From Orthonyx spaldingii (lineage: Eukaryota; Chordata; Aves; Passeriformes; Orthonychidae): a stretch of 64,000 nucleotides of DNA. The notes beneath the pieces were generated by a model. The model did not search any database. It was not told the origin of the DNA and worked only from the letters and a program-made list of their open reading frames with translations. The position numbers and the translations under genes were made by a program. The DNA lies in the NCBI GenBank assembly GCA_013397795.1, contig VZTJ01001640.1:1686097-1750096 (forward strand). Reading direction: 5' to 3'. Positions 1 through 12,400 of this stretch are shown one piece after another (position 1 is the stretch's first letter; the number at the start of each line of letters is the position of its first letter).

Positions 1-3000
1 ACCAGTTTCATATAAATTACTTTAAACTTGCAAAAATAGTAATATATCCAGGACTACAGTGAAGGAGTTCCCTGTGCAATGCTGGAGCCTGAGGTGTCAG
101 GTATAAAATCAGGAGAACAGTAAAAGTAGAGAGATGGACCAGGCATGGATGTTGGCTCGGGTGAGTGCATGTCCCAGAATGATGCTCCTGCTTCATTTCC
201 TCAGGGCTGCTAGTGGATTGTCTACTGATGGATATGTTTTAATGAAGAGTGGACCAACATTTATTCTTCATCCAGATGTCAATTCAGAGAAATATTCTGG
301 TCTGGTTTGTGCAGGGAAGTTGGCTGAGGTCATCTTGACAGTCCCTTGTGGCACTATAATCCATAAGCCTTGCCAATAAATCACACCAGTGCGCCAGTCC
401 TCACGGTGGAATCACACATGCAAAGGATGTGATGAAGAGGATCAAATCTAGCCATGATCTTTGTTCAAAGCTCCCCTTTAAAGAGGAAATGCATATAATG
501 AGTGGTTCACCCACCCCACTTGACCCCCCCATTTAATCAATTAGGTGGGAAATACAGACTGTCCTTACGGATGTGCACATATGCAAATCTCCTGTTTTAT
601 GCCTGTAAGACAATTAAGCTCATAGGTATAAAACAATTATTCTGTAAAATTTGCTTTTTCCTTAAGGGGAAGCCTGTGGCATTTAAAAATGCGTGTTTGG
701 AATCTTAAATCCATTGGTTTTGGTCACGTTTAAGGGATGTGACGCTGGAGGGTTAACTGAGTTAGATGGCTTTTCAGTCAGCATCAAAAAGAGCAGGAAT
801 GAATCCCTGTTTGACAGCTTGGAGATAAACTGTAAATGTGAGACATAATTTATATGTATTTTAAAAATTCAACAACAACAGCAAATAATTTAAGGGACTC
901 TAGCCAGCTGGTCTTCCTTCTAAAACTGGATACAGCAAGCGGGGAGTCTTTGCACAGCGATGATGACATGCAGAAGCCTTCTATATAAATTTACACATTT
1001 ATCAAGCCTTTGTGGAATAATAAGCTACAATCTAGCCAGCCTGGGGCAGTCTGCTGTAATTGTTATGATTTGTTTTCCAGATACAGTACAAATTCCTTGG
1101 TAATCTTTCCTGCATTTTAATAAGGGGAAGGGAAGACTTAATTAAAGAATCCTTTGTGCTGTTCTATGGTGACTGCCATCTGTGAGTGCTGCGTTCTGGG
1201 TCTTATCTCCATCGTAGAGCCCCCAGCTCTGCCTTTGTGCAGGATGCTGCTAACTTAGACTCAAGGAGGGAAATAATGACGCTGAGAGGGTTTTGGGAAG
1301 CATGAACCACTTTGGCATCTTCAGTGGAGAGGCAAGGACCAAGCCCTTTGATCAGCCCTGCTGCATTAGAGGCTGTTTAATGACATTTGCTTCAAGGCAA
1401 ATTAGGGAATACCCAGTTTGCATCACAAAACTTCTTTTATTTTTTTTAAGGGGTATGTATAACATAATTGACTTCTACCAAGAGTAGTCTCCAATGTCAA
1501 TAGGGCCTTTTGTATGTTGGCAGAAATGGGCTTTTATTTTTTACAATGAAATAGGGAAATGTATCTACACAGGGACTCTTAGGGCATATCCCAGAAGTTG
1601 TCAGTAAAGAGGTGTCTCAGATGCAGCTCTGTACAGACACAATTGATAATTGATTTGGAAATAAATCCTCCCCACCCTCGGTTTCGGGAATAAGCAACTT
1701 TTATAATAGGAGTTTTTAATTAAAGCTGGCTGCCTTAGCTTACAAGGTCCTGAAAATCCAAATAATGTGATGGATTTCTTCACAAGTATGACCCCGCAAC
1801 TGGCTGGGATTTCAGAGCAGAATGTGTCTGATCACAGGCAACAAGAATTCTAGAAACTGACTCTCCTTGAGTTCACATAGAAAAAGCAAACTCGAGAGGC
1901 ATCTTATGGAGCCCTTGTTCCCTCCTTTTCCCCTGTTAGAACTGCTCTGTGCTCATGACCAGTTTTTTTGCCATCTCGGTGCACTGACATGAAAACTCCT
2001 TAATTTGAGGTGTGCAGGTAGCAAGGGCTGAGGTTTAAGGGTGGGATTTATTTCACTGTGTGTTGTGCATCACACACACTCCACGCCTGTTGTAGCAGAG
2101 GAATCATGTTTTAAGTAGCTCTGCAAATACCATTGCTAATTTATAGACAAGCCTATAGCCAGGTGTTTGGGATGGACACCTCAGGATACAGAGAGAGGCT
2201 GGGATCCAGTTCTGATTTACACCAGGAGTTCCCGCTTCATGTCCACAACCACCCACGGATCAGGTCTTTGGTTCTGAAAATAACTTCTCAAAGGGTGTCA
2301 TTCAGCTTCTGACGTATTTTCCCTTAGGAGATAAAAGTTTTACGGCTCTGTCCCTCTCTAGCAGTTGAGTTTATGTTGTCATCTACTGGTTAAAGCCAAA
2401 ATCTTCACTTTTCTGCCCATGTTTTCAGCCAGGATACTTCATATTTCCCATGTATTCAAATGAGTGCTTTGAAGTACAAATGAAGTAGAGCCAATAGTTG
2501 AAAATATCTCCAGGGCAGGGCCAGTTGGTGCAGGCTGTGCCACCTTTCCACTGAGATACAGGATAGGTTTTAAACTTTCTTTTCTAAGGGAGAAAGCTAA
2601 ACAAAGCTCAGCTAAGAGGGTTCTGCTGATTTTAGTAGCCTGGTGATGAAGGTCATCCATCAGTCCAATATCTAAATCAAAGGCAAGTGAGGTTTTAGAG
2701 ATAAAAATAAATACCTGAAACTCTACCTAGTTGCACAGAGAGCACTGTGAAGTGGTTTGGTTTGGTCATCAGCCTTAACATCTGTTACCATGGGTATTAC
2801 TGATCTTCTTTGCAATAATTCTATTGGGAAAAATTGCAAGTATATATATTCTTATGTACCTTTTGCTGTAAGAAATTAAAAGTTTGGCCAACATCTCATT
2901 CTTTCTGTTCTGTCAAATGATGCCTGGTGTGGTTGTGGAAGCTTTACTAATTTCCTCTCTTTGTTACATTGCTACTCCCTTCTCTCCTGCCCATCTACCC

Positions 3001-6000
3001 TACATGCCTGTGGGCTGAGAAGCTGCTTTGTGGGAATCCTCAGCACTTCAATTGCACTTGCACTGTGAGTTCTTTCCTTCCATGTTAATCCCCCTCAGGA
3101 GCAGCCAGGATGTAATTATTAATCAGTCACTGGAGAGTCAGGAATGTAATCTCCAGATAACATCCATCCAACTTAAGCCTGCCCTTAACACGAGTGTTGG
3201 AGAAATGTCTTGGGACTTTGTGTCTTCTGTTATACCCTGATATGATCACACAGGATTCCTCATGGGAGTGGAGAAAAGCACTGGCAGAGCTGATAGCCAG
3301 GGTTTCATTTCTTTCTGTCTGGCTGCACACGTGGCGTGGTGCCATTGCTTTAGCTGATGGGTGTGTGAAAGCCTGGACTGTGGACAGAGGGGTTAATTTG
3401 TTAAAAGAAAAATTAATGCCCTTTATCTTTTTCTGCTCCTTTTTTTACCCATTTGCATCAAAACTCTATCAAGCAAACTACTTTCCCCTACATCTGGAAA
3501 AATTTAGCTTGCATTTTACTTCTATTGCACTTTTGTGTCCTTCCAGCTCTGTTACAGGGGATCAAAACAATCTAGGAGCATATGTTCCTATCAGATTTAA
3601 TGTGTAGACTTTCTTAAATCCCTCAAAAGACCTTTCAGATTTAAACCTACATTTAAATAAGCAATTAATTATTGCATAGCTCTTCCAATGAAACCACAAC
3701 TTGTTTTCAACTTAAACTGCAATTCCAGCTCTTTTGAAATTTCCTGTCTGTTCATTCCAAGTTAAGGATTGTGCAAATTTGATCTCAAGCAGTATCTGTC
3801 AAATCATCAAAAGGCATTGGGGAGCCTCCACGTGTCAGGAAGAATCTCCAGTTCTTCACTCACCCCCGCGGAGTTCAGGGAGCAGCAAATTCAGTCACAC
3901 ACATCAGTGTGTGCAAACCACTGAACTAAAACCTCTCTCTAAAACACTTAAAACAGTATCTTGCCTAAAAGGACATAGACTTCCTACAAAAACAGGGGCA
4001 GGACATTTTATTAATCCTATGACACTATGAAATGTCAGGCAAGAGGGTGTCTTTGGGGAGGGAGAGGATTTGGGAGTGAAGTGTTTCTTGTCCTGGTTCA
4101 CGAGACAGGGACAAAAGTCGGGAGTGATTTTCTGAAAAGAGGAGGTATCTGAGATTCAGCTGTCACATTGTCAACTGCTCCTGGAATCCCAGTGCCCTGA
4201 CAGGGCAGGGAGATACTTCCCACCAGAGCTGGGGGTGGAATATGTCTTTCTACTGGAAACCCCCGGGCGGTACCACAGCTTGTCATGCAGTAAATGGAGC
4301 TCACTGTGCAGAGCATCACCTGCTGCCAACCCAACAGCAGGCACCAGAGCCAAGCACAGAAAGCCCCATAAATACACAGAAAGAGCAGAGGATTAATGTA
4401 GGGCTTGTTGTGTTGGTTTTTGAAGGACGGTGTGTAATTCATCACTTGGGGGCAATCACGAGAGGGATGTTTAAATTCCTCGGAGAGCATGGAGCTTATA
4501 AATAATAATGAACAGAATAAAATGCAAATGGCCTGGAAGGAATCAAATAGTCATGAATGAAATCAGCCCTCAGATCCTAATTGAAATGAAAATGAGATGC
4601 ATATTCAATATGTGCTTAATAGAATATACATAATATGAGCATCCTGAGCTAATGAACAAGATCTTTCCATCACGCAGATACACACAGGCAGACCCCCCTC
4701 CTAGGAAGAGCATGCCAATAGATGCACCCAGCCTCACCACACCTCCATGAATTGCTGTGGCTGTATGCATATAGATAGAGGATAATGGAAACAGTGAACT
4801 TCTAACCTCTGTCAGGTCTCAGCCACAAACAGCCACAAAAAGAGCAGCTGTTGTTTCTGAATATCCATGAAACTGTGATAGGTATTTTGCATATTGCTCC
4901 AATATTAATTGAAGCTTTTGTTTGTGTAGGAAATAGCATATGCCGAAGCTTTATTCCCCTTTGTATTTCAGGCAATTTTGCAGCAGCTGATGAGGTGCCC
5001 ACATGCTAATTGCTCTGGTTCCTTGGTAGCCCTTCCTAGGACCTCACTGGCCCACGCAGAAGAGTGGGAGCTGCTGCCCTTTGAATCTAATTACAAACAA
5101 TTGACTTATTTGCTGCCACAAGGCTGAGTTGGGGATCTCCTGTTATCTCAAGAGAAAGCAGATGTGCTCTTCTGTGGGGATGCTTTGCCCCGATATGCTA
5201 AACACTGGCACGCTCCCTTGCAGTGAGAAAAGAGCTCCCTGTTTAAAACCAGATTTCTGGTGTTTGTGTCTTGGAAGAACGAGCAGCAGAGACAGGAACA
5301 TCAGTGTCACGTGCAGGAGGGTCTTGGTTAGGGCTGCAAACATCGGCTGTCATGAACACAGCACTGCTGAGGCAGGAGCAGGAGGTGCTCCACAGCCCTG
5401 GGATCCAAGGACTCCTGGCAGCTGGGTAGGTGTGAGCCACCATAGCTCATGTAGGATCACTTCCCTGAGGTGCCACTCCTCTGGTGTTGGAGAACACAAA
5501 TTAAAAGATGCCCAGCTCACTGCTGAAATGCTGATTACCCTTTGCCACGCTGGATACCTCACCCAGCAACACAGAATTAGCCATTCTGCTGCTGGGATAA
5601 AACCCCAAAAGCCAAGAGTCCTAATTGCAGCCTAATTGGAATTCTGCCACAGTTCAATCTTTCTCCCTCCAATTCCTCATCCCCACCCCACATCTGTCCT
5701 GAGGGTTGAGTGTTTAACATTGCAATGTTTTGAAAATGTTCTAAATGTTCTGTGCTAAATCCTATCTGAAAGTACCTAACTGTTAAACAGATGGAGCTTA
5801 TTTTATTGCTTTGCAAAGCAAATGTCATCTGTATTGAATTTCTTGCCTTGTCTGCTAACAGAATTCTTCTCTCTGATTTTATTTTTCCATTCCTGTGGAG
5901 ACAGGGTTGTTGGGGAGAGAGCCGAACACAATAATTTAAGGGCTAAAAATCTCTTTCTTGCTTTAGTATCAAACATTAATATTACTGCCTCATCACTACT

Positions 6001-6426
6001 TAGCCAGAATCCCAACTGGATATCAGACTGATGAGGTCTTTATCCCAGACGGGATGGAAACACATTCTTCTGAATCTGCACTCTGTGACTGGATGGGGGC
6101 ACTCACTGACAGGGAAAGAAGTGTGTTCTAAGTGTAGCAGAAAGCTGAAGGAAAATCACCCCTCCCTTAACACAGCACAACAGCTCTTCTGACACAGTGA
6201 AGGCTTTGCTGAGGGCCACTCAGCTAAGCTAAGGGCCATTAAGCTGCCATAGAAATGTCACTGGGCTTTCCTCATGGGACAAATGTCTGAAAATTATCAC
6301 TGGTGTAAACTACAAGGGTGCAGCTTGTGGTCCTTGCTGACAGCTTGGCACGGGAGAGTGCCTGCAGGGAGCAGGGCAGTGCTCCTGGCTGTGCTGCCAG
6401 GGGGGATTGCTCTTGCCCACCATGCT
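1..6426. other. Intergenic DNA, no gene recognised
   Basis: Open frames here are short, Cys/Ser/Leu-rich and unlike known proteins; none has supportable exon structure. No CR1 fragment seen. Some AT-rich stretches of mixed, non-repetitive sequence (for example 4480-4640) have the look of conserved noncoding elements, but conservation cannot be judged from one sequence. Confidence 0.6.
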
Positions 6427-6477
6427 CTGTCCCTCTGCCCTGTCTGTCCCTCTGCCCTGTCTGTCCCTCTGCCCTGT
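6427..6477. repeat. 17-bp tandem repeat, three copies
   Basis: Unit ctgtccctctgccctgt repeated exactly at 6427, 6444 and 6461. Pyrimidine-rich on the plus strand. The surrounding open frames (ALSVPLPCLS type) are produced by the repeat. Confidence 0.95.
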
Positions 6478-9400
6478 CTCAGCATCTCCATTCTCAGAGG
6501 TGAACACAGCAGTTTGGGAGGACCTTTGACTGAAAGTTGTTCTCACACGCAGCTGAGTAATCCTTCCTGTTGTATTCCTTTCTCTTCCAGCAGATGGTTG
6601 TCCGTAGCTGTTCCTTTGCAATTTTTCTCCATATTTACTGGCTCTGGGCATTGGAAAGCCAGGAAAAGGGAGAACATTGAGATGATGGACCTGTCTTCAT
6701 CACCTGGCCCACATCCTGTCACCCTGCTTCCCAGAACTGCTGCACTGAGTTCCAATCCTTCGCCCTGAGACCCTACAGCCTCTGCACCTTCAGGGGTGTG
6801 GCTTTGAGTCATAAACAATAAGCCTGGAAGGACTTGAATCTATTCTAGGCTACTGCTGCCAGGTACAGCAGATGCTGTCTGTTAGCTTTTACTTTCCCAG
6901 AAATTCTTCTGATTCATAAAACACTCAGGACTGTGGACCCCTATTTTGTCGACTCTCTTTCCTGCTGTGTAGCTTTTGGCAGTGGAAATGTGTATGAATG
7001 ACTGCAGAGCTGGTCTTCTTTAATATCTTGGTTGGCCAGAACAGTGCTGGATAACCCATGGATAGTCCTGGGGAGACTTCAAGGCATCAGGAAATGATTT
7101 TCCAGATGAAAAGTAGAAAGAAATAAGGGAAAAGCTGTTTTGAGCCATACACACAAATTCCCATGGATGCAAACAAACAAAATGGAGAAGAATGAATTCA
7201 ATTAAAGAGCATTCAAGCTTAAGCCTTGTTTTAGGATTTTTTAAGTGATAACTCATGTAGCTACACTGCACTGGAGTTTCCTTGGACTTTTTTTTCTTTG
7301 TAGACAATCCCTCATTTAAAAAGGTCAGAACACTCTGGAACAACTGTTGAGAAAAAGTTCCTCTTGCTGTTCTCCCTGGGGAGCAGCGCTCCAGGGTGGA
7401 TTCTGGCCCCAAAGCAGCTGGAGACATCTCAGCTCTCAGGATGTGGCTCTCAGCACATCCCTTAGTGCTGGAATGAAGGAGAGGAGAACTACATGGATTG
7501 GTCTGGAACGTGTTGTTGGCAGGAGTCACCCACATAAGACACAGAGATCGATGGAAGGGGAATTCGGGGAGTTTCAGGGAAAATTCTTACAATAAAACCT
7601 GATCTAGAGTCAGTCAAACATTCATAATTGTCACCCCTTCCCCACCAAGTGGTCCTCATCTTCTATTTCTACACTTTTTGTGAGGATTATCAACTTTTCC
7701 CTACACCAATGTCACCCTCACCTTTTGGAAGACTTTTGTTGCAGTGACAGTATCAAGATCAATTTAGCATTTGTTATGTTGGTTTCAGATTTTTTTTAAG
7801 CACAAAAAAAAATTTATTTTAAATAGTAAAATTCCCAGATGGGAAGGTAATTTAATAAGTTGATAATATCTTTTAATTTTAATTAGAAGACTGCACATAG
7901 AGCTGTCTTCTTGAAATACAACTTGATACAACTGCAATATTCCTAAACTGTCAGATCTGATTTTGTTTTCCAAGTAGGAACATAAGAGTACTTTAATTTC
8001 TTTAAAAGTACATTGGAGAGGATAATATTTCATTTACAAGGGCATTCTTTGAGGAAGACTGACTCAGGCACTCCAAGACATGGAAAATGAAAAAGTTAAA
8101 AACAACTGAGTTGAAAACCAGTTATGACTATCGAATGAAATAACCAAATAAAAGCTGCAAAGGAACAGCCCAGTTTTGCCACCTAAACCTTTGCTATTTT
8201 TCTATAAGCCATGGGTGGAATGCTACTGCAATTCACAATACAGAGCTTATTTTAATATTCTGCTCTGTCTACACATATTCCATGGTTGAGAGAACTGGGC
8301 TTTATCTCAATATTGTCAAGGTCTTTCCATCTTAAAAATAGTGTACATAAACCAGACTGACTGGAACTGAACGCAGAATTCATGGAGAGAACAAACACCC
8401 ACAAAATTTCACCAACGTCTGATGAAAATCAAGATATACCCTCTGAAGGGAAGATTATGTAGACTTCCCCCCCTATCATAAGTGAATATATTATTTTTGC
8501 ATATACCTACTTCCTAACTCTGTTTCCAGTGAAGGAAATAATAAATTATTTTTTTAAATTCCATTTTTATCCATGAGGCAATCTCAGAAACTTATTAATG
8601 GACAGGAAATGTTGGCCGATAGCAATGTGGTTAAGAAGCACATTATTTTATAATCATTTTACCTGGGTTCAGATTAAGATTTTTAAGTCACAGAAGAAAT
8701 GATTTCTCACTCTTTTCTTGTCAGAGATTGAGTACCTAGAACAATTCAGAGGGGAGATAATACTTGCTGTGTTTTACATAGGGGAAAGGTTGTGGTAGAA
8801 CATTTCACAGGGAAGTTTTGGGTAAAGTTGTATCTATTTTTTCTGTGTAGTGGAGGGAAAGAAAGGTCCCCATCTCCAGATATGTTTGAATTACAGGGAC
8901 AACAGAGATTTTATCAAGAGGAAATGGGAGCTAGGGAAATATTCCTTGTTTCTAAATAAAACCACCCTTTTTCCCCCCCACCTCCTAATGCATGCGATGC
9001 AGTCAGTATGAAATATTGTTCTTCAGCTGCCTCAGCATGCATGTCTGCTACACCAGCACTTTCTTGGCTTGATTTCATTTCAAAGCCCATGCAGACTCTA
9101 TTCTCCCTCTGCTATAGTTCTGTAAATGAGTCAGGTTTCAGGTAATATTTTGCTGTTTTCCCTCAAGAGTAAAAATCAGAGCTGGCTCCTGTGGGCAGTA
9201 GCTGATTTTCACATGAGCTAGAGGCAAACCTTAGGGTTTGTTCCACACACACTTTTCTGTAAGTGTGTCTAGCTTGATTGAAACATGCAAAAAAGCATCA
9301 CCTACACTTGTCATCAGCACAGCACTTACCTAGGTAAAAAGGCTTGCAGATGAAAATGATCCTGGGAATAATTGCAAATCCAAGATAAAAAAAAATCAAG

Positions 9401-12400
9401 TGACCTCATTTTAAAATACCACAGAAATATATTGGCAAACCTTTACCATTAGACTGTAAAATAAATATCCATCCACTCATGGTCAAATTTCAAATGAACA
9501 TGATCTAACCAATCAATTTTTGTTTATTTAGCATGCTCTAACTACTCGAGTAAATCTAAATTAATGGCATGAGTAATTGGATTCATTTAAGAGCTTGCAT
9601 TTCCTTTCCTTATGCTCTGCTGCTTGCTGCTGCTTAAACAGGAGCAGCCAAACCATTTTTTTCTGTGGGCCACACAGACCATTCACTGATCAGCAGAATT
9701 TGGGTCCCAGGTGCCCTTTTCAGAATTATTCTTCCACAGTCTCATCCTCTCACACATGCCATAGCCAATGATTAAACCTGCCAGGTAGCTTAGAGCTCCA
9801 GAACAATTCAAACCTGAGATTTCTAGCAAAAAAAAGCTCATGTGTACAGAAGAGAAACTACCCAGCATTATTCCCACCAGTGGGAGAGGGAAGAGCTTAG
9901 TTTGAGGTTAACAACAAGACTTTGGAGGCCTTTGCCTGTGGTATAAATGTCTTCTGGCACACAGCTGAGCCTCTGGGCTGTACCTGAGCCTAAGTGGGAT
10001 GTGATGTGACCTCCTGCCTCTGCTGTAATTTATGGGACAAGACCTTGCTTACTGGGGATTGCTCTGGAGCACTGGCAGGATGGGATGGATTTTATAGAGG
10101 GTGAAGTTGATAGTGGTTTGTACCTCAGAGCCTCTGATCCCTTCTTTAATGCTCAAGTCTGCTCTCCTGCAGGCCTCCTTCCTCCTCCCAACACGTAAAA
10201 CTTCTCATGTCTGTCCTCATGTCTGTCCCAGGAATCCACAGGCTGTGATGGTTCTACACATACACAGTGCTTATCTACTCCACTCTTTTCTGGAAATATG
10301 GTTCTGCAACACCATTGACAACACAGGGTGACTACAGCAGCTTTTTTTGCTGTACAGCAGGTAATTTGTGTCAGCCTTTGTCTTAGGAGCCTGGAGCTCC
10401 ACATGCTCAAAGCAGGTTTGCTTGGCAGGAATTTAAAACATTTCAAATATCTTGGAGGAGTTTTTCCACTTACAGTTTGCCAAAGTGGGGTCTAAGAAAA
10501 TAATCACTCCGTTTTGACTACTCTTGTTTAAACTGAAGTGGCCTTATAAGTCAGCCCATTCCTGTCAATCCTTTTCTGCCACACTCATGGATAACATCCT
10601 AAAGCCCACCTGCCACCAGTGGCCTCCTCTCCTCACATGCCCTGAAGCCCTTGACACTCCTCTCATCCAGCAGCTTCTTCAAACAGCAACAGGGAGCCCT
10701 CCACAATCTGCTTTCTACAGCTGCTCTGCCCCCTTTCTCAGCCAAAAGCACACAGACTCCAGGCATACAGCTTTACTCCAGAAACACAGAACACATCTTC
10801 CCTTTTTCTGCTGCTGCTTAACCAACCTCTTGTAATGAAAGTCTGGGCCAGCCAAGAGTGGCAATTCAGATCCAATTCAAGATAGGGAGGATGGATATAG
10901 AGACAGGAAAGTCTTGACTACTGCTATCATTAATATTATTCAAACCTTTGAGTATCCCTGGAAAATCATGGATAAAGATGATTTAGCATTTATCTGAACC
11001 TTAGTCAAACCAGTGTAGAAGCTGCTCAGCTCTTCCCTGCTGCTCCTCTCTCCTTCAAGCTCTCCAAGTGTTTTCAGTCCAGTCTGGAGTCATCTTCACT
11101 GCCACCCCTAGGAAAATCCCTTGGTGCAGTGACAGGAGTTCATGACCAGGTCTAGTATGGTTTGCAAACTGCATCCAACCTCTGCTGCAGGAGGGAAAAT
11201 GTCTGCCCAGAGAAGCTGATTCTAAATACACAGTGGCATCACTCCCAGAGCCTTGACTGCAGAAATGAACTTCTTTCTCCCCTGAGTCATCACTGCCAAT
11301 GCTCATGGACAGAACTGCTGGAAATCGGGGTCCTTTCTTTTCAGGAGGAGAGGAGACAGAGGAGGAGAACTCTATAGCACCTGGGCATCATTGAACGCAG
11401 CCCTGGGGTTTCTGGTGCCCCTGTAATTCAGTTGGTAACCAAGAACAACTGCATTCTTCTTTCATCCCATGGTACAGAAGGCTGGTACTGCCTGTTGCAG
11501 CTCTATTTATAGCTCCCCTACACCCCCCTGCTGTCTCTCACAGGCAAACCAAGGAACAAGCTGCAGGCTGCTGCATGGAGAAAGGGAGTTCTTTACGTAG
11601 GGGCTGGGATGTGAGGTTTAGGTAATGCTGTGTTACTACTCAGAGAATATCTCTTAGTGCCTGTATCTTCTCTCTCAACAGGCTTTGATGATAGACCAGG
11701 CCTTTTAATGGAAACAGAACACTTTTCACCTAAAATGTTGAGGGTTTTGCGAGGCAAAGTTGGATCTAAAAGGGAAAAAAAAAAAAAAGTTAATTCTACC
11801 AGAGTATTTCTGGGAGAGAACAGTCACCTTCTGGGCCTTTTCAGCAGTTCTGTCCTCTCTGTGTTTCGGCTAAAATTGCTCAGCAGTGATGGAAATTCCT
11901 GGAGCCTGGCACCCTTAGCTCAGATGAAAATGGTGTGTAAGTGCGTGAGGGTGCACAGGCAGGAGAGCAGGACAAGGCAAGGGTTTTGGGACCAGCAGCA
12001 AACTGGGTTGTTAAAAGGCATATGTTCTAACTAGCAGCAGAACTGCTGACTCCAGATTATTGTTCCTTGCTTTCCATGAGCACTAACAGGCTATAAATAA
12101 ACCCACAAATCCTTACTGCCAGGGAAAGCTAATTCCTGTTGCATTTACTGAAATTTAGGGCTTTCTTTTCACAGCAGATGAAATCACTGGAGTGTTTGCT
12201 GTGATTTGGTGGATAGTAGCTTAAATCAGAGCTTTGCTTGGACCAGCTCCCAGCATTCCCTTTGTTGTTGGATCAGCGATCCTAGCGTGAGTTTGCAAGG
12301 GGCCAAAGGAATTATGTGTCCACACTGACTTATTTTGGTCATCAGGATGCCCACATTTGCCTTACAAATGCAAACTTAGAAAAAGTACACCCTGTTTTCA

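Noticed and set aside
7020..7535. 171-codon minus-strand open frame
   Set aside because: No family resemblance; includes a Lys run from a poly-T stretch; treated as chance.
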